Part shown: one piece after another, positions 55,519 to 64,000 of the stretch
Numbering within the stretch: the stretch's first letter is position 1
Layout of the letters: each line of letters opens with the position of its first letter
Assembly: GCA_027946365.1 (NCBI GenBank)
Contig: JAPEUQ010000007.1
Location: 186,001 to 250,000 of the forward strand
Reading direction: 5' to 3'
Length of the DNA stretch: 64,000 nucleotides
DNA from: Kalmusia sp. IMI 367209
Taxonomy: Eukaryota > Ascomycota > Dothideomycetes > Pleosporales > Didymosphaeriaceae
Notes under the pieces: generated by a model
What the model was told of the DNA's origin: nothing
Seen by the model: only the letters and a program-made list of their open reading frames with translations
Databases searched by the model: none
Program-made: the position numbers and the translations under genes

Positions 55519-58500
55519 ATGTCGCAGTCGCATGCGCCAGATAGGGCCCGGAAGTATAAGGAAGAGCCGGCTCCAGGCGCCGCGCAGAGAATGGTGAGTT
55601 GCTTCTCCTGCTCCCTGTCGTCTCGTCCACCATCCCAACCGCGCCCCCCTCTCTGCGCCGCACACGTCCCCGCGCATCCCTCACCAGCACCACCACCACC
55701 CTCGACGACCGTTGGAGCTTGGGTTTGAGCGCCCTCGCCCGCCGCGCGCGCCCCCGTTGTCACTCGCGACCAGACCGGCGTCTCCTCGCGCGAGCGCTGT
55801 TGCATGCTGCAGCCTCTGCAAGCCGCACCCTCGCTCGTCTGTCCCCCCAGCCGCAGCGCGAAAGGCTACATGGTAGGCCCTCCGCCAAGCCCTGCTTCTC
55901 CTCCCACCCTCCCAAACCGCCGCCCCTGCAACACGGTCGCACCCACAGAGCCCGGCGCTGCGAGATGCTGGCCGCCTCTTGTCACCACCCGCGCAGGCGC
56001 ATCCTTGCCACGCCATGAGCTCCGCAAGCCCACCGCTGCCCGCCCGCGCGCTGTGTTGTCAAGTCGCCCACGCCTCCCAAGCTCTCAAGCTCCCAAGCTC
56101 CCAAGCTCCCCGAGCTGGCCCTCTCCTCCTGTCCTGCCCTGTCAAACCGCTGTTTATTTCAATACCGTCCCGTCCCCTTCCAGACCCTGCCCCTCGCATA
56201 TCGCCCGTCGCTGCACACCCGTCTCGCCAGCCATACCGAGGCCACGCTACCTGACCGCAACTTGCACCCCGCATCCCCGCCCACCACACGCCCCTGCAAC
56301 CCTTCTCGTCTGCTTGTTCCTTCGCGTCCACTCCTTTTGTACATTACCTATCTGCTGGCCACAGCACCGTGCTGACTGCCGCCCATCCAGCATCACCCCC
56401 ACCCTCAGCAAGGCTTGCCACCGCCAACCCATCATCCGCATCCTCAACACCATCCGAGGCCCGGCGTGGTCCAGCATCAGCATCACCAGCAACAGCATCC
56501 CGACTCACCGCACCAGTCGCAGCCAGCCCAGTCCCCAGCCACTGCCCACTATCCGTCCCCTCATCCTTCAAGCCAACAAGTCCCGCCACCCCATCCGTCG
56601 CCCTACGTGCAGCAAATCCAAGGACCGCCAGGACCGCAGCAGCAGGAAGTTCCCTATTACCCTGCCCATCCTAGCCCCTACAGCACCAACAGTGCACCCA
56701 GCAATTACTCTTCTTCAGGTACGTACCCGGTGTTGACGGAGATGAGCGACGCGCGTGTTGAACACGACGCGAACGCGCGCCATACCAAAGCTTCGGACGC
56801 AGCTCTGAACATGTCCCAACATCCAAAGACGTCCGAACAAAAGCTGACCTGATACCAGAAACACCAGAACTCATGGCCGCAGCGACCATGAATCGGCCGG
56901 GATTCCCGCCAATTTCTTACCACACCCCGCAGTCCAACTCGCCAGCATCTGTGCAATCACCACAGCATGACCAGCATGGACGGCCCATCTACGGACAGCC
57001 GCCTAGCCAGATGCCGCAGTCCATGTACTACACGCCCTATGCATCGACGGGAGTTCCACAGCAGTCGCCGTATCCCCAGCACCCATCAACACAGCAGCAG
57101 CAACAGCCAATGCCCACAAACTCGCTCCTCATGTCCCACCAACAAGGTCAGCAGATGCACCATCCCCATCAACCCCACCCTCAGACGCCTGGCATGACGG
57201 GAAGTCCAAAATCACGCATGTCGCAAACCCCTCTGCAGCGGCCACCCTCAGGACTCGGCCCGCCACAGGCTCCTCCCCAAGCGCCTCCAGTTGGTACGCC
57301 TGGCATGCACAACGGGCCCCCTTCAGCCGCAAACGTGAATCCCAACGCAGCACCTGGCCCGATTCCTGCGACGACACCGTTGGTAGTCCGGCAGGACCAG
57401 AATGGCGTGCAGTGGATAGCTTTCGAGTACTCCCGCGACAGGGTCAAGATGGAGTACACCATTCGCTGTGATGTCGAGTCGATCAACGTGGACGAACTGC
57501 CTCCAGATTTCAAGACGGAGAATTGCGTTTATCCGCGCGCGTGCTGCAACAAGGAGCAGTACAAGGGAAACCGTTTGCATTACGAGACGGAGTGCAACAC
57601 GGTCGGCTGGGCGCTTGCACAGTTGAACCCGTGTCTGCGAGGCAAGCGTGGGTTGATCCAGCGCGCAGTCGACAGCTGGCGGAACAGCAACCAAGACCCG
57701 CGTCTCAGGAGCCGACGAGTAAGGAGGATGGCCAAGATGAACAACCGAAAGGCGGTTCAAGCACCGCATGGGAACCACATGGCAGGACCAGGTGGACCAG
57801 CTGCACCTGGCGTCCCTAATTCGGCTGGTATGCCTGCACCACCTCAACAGCCCAGCATGGGCATGGGTGGTCCTCAGATGCATCACCACCACGAGCACCC
57901 AGGAGGACCACAAGGAGGAAATAATGATGTTAGCGGTATGTTTCACCAGATGTGATGCTGCGACTTTGCGCAACTTTGTTTATTCGTTGGACGTTGAATG
58001 ATACCATCTGTCGTTTCTGCACTGCGCATGTACATTACACTCCTTGCATGTAATTCCCCCTTTGATACCACACCCCATGCACATACACAAAGCACAAAAC
58101 AGATTGCTATACACAAGTCTGCTTTTCTGTCGGCGCTGGAGGAGTCACATGCATCACTTGAATGTGCGAGCCAATTTTCCTTTTGTTCACAGCTAATCAT
58201 GGCCCAGAAGCGAACACACACCATCATCAGGCGCCAAACGGTCAGCCGTCACCCACCGACGTGCGGCAAACTCACAGCTTCTACCCTACCTACCCGCCGA
58301 GCGAGTCGGTCGCTGGTTCAAGCGGCTTACCGCCGATGCACGACCCGATGGGCCATCATCCACCTTCACACGGTGCTTCTGTTCCCGTGTCGAAAGTAGA
58401 GCAAGACGAGGAAGAGCGTAAAGTAGCCATGTTTGGTGACCTACCGGAAGCCAAGCGTCGCAAATTCATCCTCGTTGACGATGCGCAACGGGGAACCCGC

Positions 58501-59085
58501 GTGCGCGTGCGAGTCACTCTTGACAGCGTCAAGATGGAGGAGATGCCTGACTCTTATCGCAAGATCAACTCGGTATTCCCACGTAGCTACTTTGCCATGC
58601 AAATGACTTCGCCTCCGGCCAGCCCTCGTGGTAGCAAGGTCTTCAGCGACGAGCCCGACAACGAGAGCGACCCCAGCTTTCCATTGGGAGGACGAACTAC
58701 TGTACCAGTTCCGACACTCGATGGCGAGGCGACTGTTCCAAAGCCGCGTTTGACGCGAGCGAAGCGGTCGAAGGAGATTACGCTCAACGACCTCGGTTAT
58801 CGTATGAGCTGGAGCCAGAGCCGTGTGTTCGCGGGACGTACTCTATTCCTGCAAAAGTCTCGTAAGTATCTGCCATGTAAAGATAAAAGAGCGAGAGCGA
58901 GAGAGAGCAAAGTATACTAACCTCTCTCAGTTGATGCGTATCGCAACAAAATGAGAAGCAGCATGATGGGCCACGGGCAAGACGTCGCTTCCGTGGCGCC
59001 ACACTTTGAAACACGCGTAGGAAAGCGCAGGTGGAACGAGAGGATCGAAAAGAACAAGAAGAGAGGGCGCGAATCCTCGCCTTAA
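55519..59085 (+). CDS. DUF8032-type Gln/Pro/His-rich putative transcriptional regulator
   Basis: Five exons, 55519-55593, 56391-56718, 56859-57935, 58193-58861 and 58931-59085, give 767 residues. The N-terminal half (about 25-250) is low-complexity His, Pro, Gln and Ser, typical of fungal activation regions. A conserved globular domain at about 285-420 (VQWIAFEYSRDRVKMEYTIR, CVYPRACCNKEQYKG, CNTVGWALAQLNPCLRGKRG, then a basic RSRRVRRMAKMNNRK) matches the pezizomycete DUF8032 family. A second conserved part near 560-730 has VRVRVTLDSVKMEEMPDSYRK, SVFPRSYF, LNDLGYRMSWSQSRVFAGR and a basic end GKRRWNERIEKNKKRGR. Function is inferred as nuclear regulation; no classical zinc finger is seen. Intron 1 is long (797 nt), and intron 3 (257 nt) can be read through to an early stop. 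The exon 1 ATG follows ATTATAACA. Confidence 0.8.
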
Positions 59086-60448
59086 GAGCGCGAGCGGTCA
59101 AGATGCCCTGGTCTGCATCTGCAACTGTTACCCGCTTTTTCCGGGGAGCTTGCAAGGACCCCTAACTACGACCGGGGTCATTAACTCTTTTGGTCACGGC
59201 AAAAGATTACTTGCAGCGGGCACCCTTATCGTTCCTCGTCGATGACCTCTTCGGTCTTGTTTCAGATTTTGGTATGTGTCAGGGCCCATAATACTGTCGC
59301 TAGCGATACTCGTCTACCCGACATGTCGTCGACCACCTACCTCAACCACTACCACCCACGGGTACGGAACCCGTGTACCGGCATTTGATACCCTGTCCTG
59401 CAAGTAATGTACCTTTGCAGAAGACACACTACCAGCGTTGTTCTACCCCAAAAATACATACCTACTTTACATACTTCTATCATTCTGTTCTATATCCCTG
59501 TATCAAGTCAGTTATTAGTCGGTGGTTTAGAAGCAGTTTTGTACTGTTTGGACGAGGGCTTGCATTGATACGAGGAAAAACTGGTTGGTGTTGGAACAAG
59601 CGTATTCTTTTTTCCATGGCGATGACAGACATGACTGTGCTTTTTCGGGTCTTTGTGGGCAACTGGTGTTTACTATCTGGTAGACGGGTCAGGGAGCCGA
59701 CATGCAACTCAACACATTACACTAGTATTTTGGTATCAACTGACTGATCGTCCTTTTAATCTGGTGCTGCTCTTGTCTCGATATCCACAAGCTCGATCCC
59801 ATGCATGCATGTCCAATAGGAGGACACCATCATGGCAGTACGATGGTAAATCACACACAAACACGGCACGCGGTGCGAATAGGATTCAACACTTACAGCG
59901 CCGCTTAGACTAGACGGCAAGGAGTACCTGACATACGCCGCCCCGGTACCTGACGCCTTCGCCGCCTCAGGAAGGCGGCGGGCGGCTGTCCGTCAGACGG
60001 GAACGGCTCGACGTGATCGGTGCAAAGAAAGGATGATGCTGGCTCGCAAACGCAAGCGGGAACAGCCCCTCACCTGAACACACATTTACACACACATATA
60101 CACATTGATACACAGCTGCGCCAGCCACCAACGCAGCAATGGGTATTCCTCAAGCAGACATCGCCCATGCACAAAGCAGGCTAGCCGCCCAGCTAACTAG
60201 CTGGGCCTGGTGCGCATCTCCGCGCCCAGGGGGCCGCGCGAATGGAGTAGAATCGGCGAGCGTCTATCAAACGTAATGTAACTTGGGTCCGGCAGCACAT
60301 CACCATTCACCATTGGTCCGCACGAAATCAAAAAAGGCGTTTGCGTCCGAGAACGGGGGTCTGTATGTAATGTGTATGTGTGTTGCTGGGCCATCCGATT
60401 TGGCCTCGCTTTTGCCGCCCCAGTACAGTCCAGCCCCAGTCCGGACGA

Positions 60449-60477
60449 CGTGCGTGCGTGCGTGCGTGCGCGCACGC
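60449..60477. repeat. Palindromic GTGC/GCAC repeat
   Basis: A run of CGTG units is followed by CGCACGC, so the two halves are complementary and could form a small hairpin. Confidence 0.7.
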
Positions 60478-60567
60478 AAGACAGCAAAGCCAGCGCTGCA
60501 CAAGCACAGCACAGCCAGGGGGGGAGCGCAGGTGTCGGATTCGACTCGGGTGTCCTTTGCCCCTGGA

Positions 60568-60583
60568 TTTTTTTTTTTTTTTT
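60568..60583. repeat. Poly-T tract (16 T)
   Basis: A homopolymer of 16 T on the plus strand. Confidence 0.95.
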
Positions 60584-61623
60584 CCAATTGAACCCTCGCT
60601 AACGCACGTTTTTCCACGTTTCTACCGTGGTTCGGCGCGGGTGTGCGTTTTTGCCAAGAGCTGTCAGGGAAATAAACGTGGGTGGGGCAAAGGGTCCTTT
60701 CTTCTGACGTCTGCGCCCGCTCGACCCACAGTTTGACTAGCCATAACACGCGTTCACTCTGGATATTCCTGCAACTACGGAAAAATCTCTGTGAAGAAGC
60801 GTTTTTCTTTCTTTTCCTTTTCGGGTCAGCGAGTTCCTGCGTGTAAAGGAGGCTTGTGGAAAAACGCATAGAGAGGCGATGTCTTCGCGATTTGAATTTG
60901 TATACGTTCGGCATGTGTGATGGGTTAAGGGGGCGGCACGGTACGCGTCAGGGTTCGTGCTGGATGCGAACTGGAGGAGGGCATGGTAGGGCTGGCGGGA
61001 GGTGCGGCGGGCTACGGGTTTGACACGCTACTGTCACGAAGGCATTGGTTCACGCAGTCGTATGGCATGGCATTATAGATTGGGTATTCGCATTGAGACT
61101 GGGATGTTTGATATGGGTATAGCTACTGAACCTCGTCCAGGTTGAACATGGCGAGTTCCTTCGGTCCTGGGTGCGATGGAGATTCGAGTGTCCACGCGAG
61201 AATTGCATCAGGAGATGGACGGTGTTCGGTGATAGGTCGCTACTCGGTATGTAACGTACAATGTGACTGTACCAGGACCAGGCAATTGCAGTGACCGGCA
61301 TGTCTGATGTAGGTGTAGTACAGTCCGAGGACATATTGTGAGCTGAGGTATCCCAGAATTCATGATACGAAAGTGGAGAAGTATTCAAACTTCTGTCCTC
61401 TAACTGTATGTGATAATGTAGCGTCAATCACACGCTGCCTTGGAATACCACGCTGTGAAACGCAGCCTGAGGCAAGAGGGTATGATGAATTGGAATCGTA
61501 ACATTGACGTGCAGTGGGGCCCTTGTTTCTAAGGTGTTTCTGACAACTTCGCGTACTATCTAGAACGTGAAACGCGGAAACATGAAGCCAATCCGATGAC
61601 GGATGTATGCCGACGTCACATGC

Positions 61624-62805
61624 TCATGGCCTGACTCGTCCGCTTCGTGTACTCTTCGCTGGAGCGGCCTTGGCTTGACTTGCTGTAGTCGGTGCATCGT
61701 AAGATTTCGTGGCGCGTTTCTTGGACGAAACTGCGGTATCCGTAGACTCGTCTGCCTTCCGCTTGCGAGACGTCTGCTTCACTTCCAAGGTGTGGTTGCG
61801 TTTGGATGCAATAACGTTCATTGCCGTTGGGTTATCGTCGGTCATGATATCATCCGTATCACGCACACTCCTATTGGCCTGGGAAGACGGCGGTGTAGGT
61901 GGGCGTCGTCCGTCGCGGGCCACCTCTGGTGAAGGTGGAGCAGCTGATTCTCCCTTGGCCGTTTCGGTTTTGCTACCATCACGCTGCTGTGAGACCCATG
62001 ACAAGAGATTGGCCTCAGCTTCCTCGTCGTCTTCTTCCTCGCCCTGACCAAGCATCTCTTCTGCCATTTCACCGGCAATATCGTCTCCCGCATCTTGATC
62101 GTTCGCCATGCGGAGCGCAAATTGTAGCAATTGCTGAGGGTCCATCCCGCTGAGTGGGCCTCCTGCAGCAGCGAGGCGGGACTGTAGAGCTGCCATCAAA
62201 GCTGCGGGATCGATGTGGGCACCACCTTCCTCTTCTTCTTCGCCTTCCTCGTCCTGCTCGTCCTGTTCCTCGTCCTCCTCCTCATCGATGATGTGCTCAG
62301 AGGCCGGCGATATTGGCTTCAATGCCGATGGAGACTCCTGAACCCAGCTCGGCACCTCCGCCAATTTCTCCCGCCAATCTTTCAACAGCGCATATGACTC
62401 GGTGTCCTCGGGCAGCGACTTTGTCTTGAAAGTCCTGTCAGCCTGTGCGCGCCATATAACAGGTGAGTCCGCAACGCCCATGCCGGGCTCACCGTGGTCC
62501 TCGGTAAGCCTTTGTTTCTTCTTGCTGCGATCTGCTGTGGTTCTGCGCTTCCTCTTCTGACCAATCTGCGGCTGGCTCTTCTCTGTATTTTGTGGTTCGA
62601 GGTCGTCGAAGTAGCCGTCGGAGTCGTACTCGAGATCATTGAAGTAGTCATACCGATCCCATTCCTCGACAGCGCTTTCGTCGTAGGCGGTGGGAGGCGG
62701 CGATGGAACTGCGTGTTCAGCTAGGTCGTCGGCCTGCAGGTACTCGTCCTCGACATAATCCCACTCATCCTCGTACTCGACATAGTCGTCGCCGTAGTCG
62801 CTCAT
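61624..62805 (-). CDS. Acidic, low-complexity nuclear-type protein, unknown function
   Basis: Intronless, 393 residues from the ATG at 62805. The N-terminus is Asp/Glu/Tyr-rich (SDYGDDYVEYEDEWDYVEDE). A Lys/Arg cluster that could be a nuclear localisation signal lies at about residues 85-100 (KRKRRT...KKKQR). A central Glu/Asp tract is at about 175-195, followed by a helical segment (PAALMAALQSRLAAAGG...LLQFALRMAND) and a second acidic tract. The C-terminus is basic (SRKRKADE, SSKKRATK) and ends RSGRVRP. No enzymatic domain is visible. The alternation of acidic and basic regions fits a chromatin or ribosome-biogenesis factor, but this is only a guess. Confidence 0.75.
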   Translation of the reverse strand: MSDYGDDYVEYEDEWDYVEDEYLQADDLAEHAVPSPPPTAYDESAVEEWDRYDYFNDLEYDSDGYFDDLEPQNTEKSQPQIGQKRKRRTTADRSKKKQRLTEDHGEPGMGVADSPVIWRAQADRTFKTKSLPEDTESYALLKDWREKLAEVPSWVQESPSALKPISPASEHIIDEEEDEEQDEQDEEGEEEEEGGAHIDPAALMAALQSRLAAAGGPLSGMDPQQLLQFALRMANDQDAGDDIAGEMAEEMLGQGEEEDDEEAEANLLSWVSQQRDGSKTETAKGESAAPPSPEVARDGRRPPTPPSSQANRSVRDTDDIMTDDNPTAMNVIASKRNHTLEVKQTSRKRKADESTDTAVSSKKRATKSYDAPTTASQAKAAPAKSTRSGRVRP

Positions 62806-63329
62806 TGTGACTCCGGTTCGAGTCAACCTAGTTGAACAAAGGGGCCTTTGTTTGCGACGTCAGTGGCGAGTAAGTATGAATGTAGCTTGAGGCAGTCGCG
62901 TCGAGGTCAGTGCGCACAATGTTCGCTGCGAGGTTTGCGGAAGCTGGACGCAGGCGAGGGCGCGTAGGAATGGTTTTCCAGCTGCGAAGGGATTGACGTG
63001 GGCCGTAAGCACTGGCCGTGCTCCTCGTACAAAGCCAAAGGGCTGGGCGTCGAGGTCAAGTCACGCAAGGAGACACAGACATTGACCTGGAAAGCGGACA
63101 ACTTGCGATGGGCTACAAGCGATGCGGCACCGACGACGCGTACCCCCGCGTTTGCTTAATCCCCAGTCCGCAACGGCAGCGCGATGAGGTACGCCAAGAC
63201 CACGGCTGGACGCGGCTCTACTACCTAAGCCGAGGCACCTTCCCTTTGTACTCCGCTTCCTCTTGGAAAGTAAACCTTCATGTAGTCTGAATTTTGCTCT
63301 CTGTCTCTTGCCTGCACTTGTATGTGACC
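62806..63329. other. Divergent promoter between acidic protein and MCC alpha
   Basis: The 524-base region between divergent starts shows no open frame of note and probably serves both genes. Confidence 0.5.
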
Positions 63330-64000
63330 ATGCGCGCTGTTCGAAAGTCCACACATCTCTCTCGCCAGCTTCTTGCTGCCAGTGCCGTCCGCCACAGCTC
63401 TACTGCAGCACCGTCAATCAAGCCGCTTACATCAGTGCTCATAGCGAATCGTGGGGAAATTGCTTTGTGAGAATGTCCGCTACATGTGAAAGATGAACAT
63501 AAACTAAGCATGGTCAAGGCGAGTCGGCCGGACAGCTTCCGAGTATGGTATTCGAACCACGACCCTGTACACCGACCCCGACGCCCGATCGCAGCATGCC
63601 TTGAGCTCGCCATATGCCGTGAACCTTGGAGACGCATCAGCCTATCTCGATGGTGACCGCATCATTCAGATTGCAAAGGAACAAGGCTGCCAGGGTATAC
63701 ATCCAGGCTACGGTTTTGTATGACACTAGACGCTGGATCAAGCATATTGAGGCTAATCGGCTGCAGCTGAGCGAGAACCCAACGTTTGCACGGAAATGCA
63801 CAGAAGCAGGTATAACCTTCATTGGCCCGCCATGGCAGGCGATTGAAGCCATGGGAAGCAAGAGGTATGTGCCCTTGGTCCAACGACGGGACTTATTTTT
63901 GACACGAATTGCATAGCGAGTCAAAAGATATCATGATAGCAGCTGGAGTACCTTGCATACCTGGATACCATGGCTCGAACCAAGACCCCGAGCATCTCAA
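63330..64000 (+). CDS. MCCA: Methylcrotonoyl-CoA carboxylase subunit alpha, mitochondrial (5' part)
   Basis: Exons seen are 63330-63466, 63519-63717, 63767-63864 and 63917 to the window end, all GT-AG and in frame. The first about 30 residues (Arg, Ser and Ala, no acidic residue) form a mitochondrial presequence. Then comes the biotin-carboxylase N-terminal domain: [63 protein letters not shown] and [15 protein letters not shown]. The ATP-grasp region starts with [18 protein letters not shown]. The enzyme carboxylates 3-methylcrotonyl-CoA in leucine breakdown. Acetyl- or pyruvate carboxylase are less likely given the mitochondrial leader and the [15 protein letters not shown] segment. The gene is cut by the window edge; about 150 of some 700 residues are present. 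Confidence 0.88.

Larger units (their letters stand above)
59086..61623. other. Convergent intergenic region, 2.5 kb
   Basis: The region lies between the regulator and the acidic-protein gene. It holds a 16-T run (60568-60583) and a self-complementary (GTGC)n/(GCAC)n patch (60449-60477). No gene recognised. Confidence 0.5.

Overview
This is a stretch of nuclear genome from a filamentous ascomycete, most likely a dothideomycete (Pleosporales-like). The grounds are short spliceosomal introns (mostly 48-86 nt, with CTAAC-type branch sites), intron-rich housekeeping genes, and families typical of Pezizomycotina: HET, PTH11/rhodopsin-like receptors, a DUF8032-type regulator and Chs7. Genes lie on both strands with no operons. 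Exon-intron models were built by hand from frame continuity, GT-AG signals and family conservation.

Layout. 1.6-7 kb: a plasma-membrane Na+/H+ antiporter (NHA1) and a secreted GH28-like protein without catalytic aspartates. 9.6-13.7 kb: a rhodopsin-domain membrane protein converging on a phenol-hydroxylase-type FAD monooxygenase. 14.2-22.1 kb: a broken HET gene whose tail runs antisense into GPI11, then translin, a single-pass membrane protein and a second rhodopsin-domain protein. 25.2-31.1 kb: a secreted GMC oxidoreductase with a GC-AG intron, a U2 snRNA gene on the minus strand, and a secreted pectinesterase-like protein. 33.3-44.2 kb: CHS7, L-asparaginase II, dihydroxyacetone kinase, an F-box-like orphan, a flavin amine oxidase and an SRR1-domain protein. 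45.2-46.8 kb: a coiled-coil gene with internal stops. 46.8-55.5 kb: almost 9 kb without a recognisable gene, carrying microsatellites, leading to a DUF8032-type regulator (five exons, long first intron). 61.6-64 kb: an acidic nuclear-type protein, divergent from the 5' end of mitochondrial methylcrotonoyl-CoA carboxylase alpha, which runs off the window.

Most striking find: the U2 snRNA gene (about 28134-28368, minus) is interrupted by a 51-nt mRNA-type intron (28300-28350). It has a GTATGT donor, CTAAC branch sites and a CAG acceptor, and sits immediately before the GCU that pairs with U6 in U2/U6 helix Ib. The spliced product has the branch-point recognition sequence, stem-loops IIa and IIb, an Sm site and 3' hairpins. 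The spliceosome would therefore have to splice its own U2 RNA. About 210 bp downstream lies a second, diverged copy of the U2 3' hairpin and 3' flank, with a base pair changed compensatorily.

The gene set mixes housekeeping functions (GPI anchors, chitin synthase export, leucine catabolism, glycerone metabolism) with secreted enzymes and receptor-like membrane proteins of a plant-associated lifestyle. Two genes (HET and the coiled-coil gene) look decayed, with stop codons of the kind C-to-T change at CpA, as in RIP, would make.
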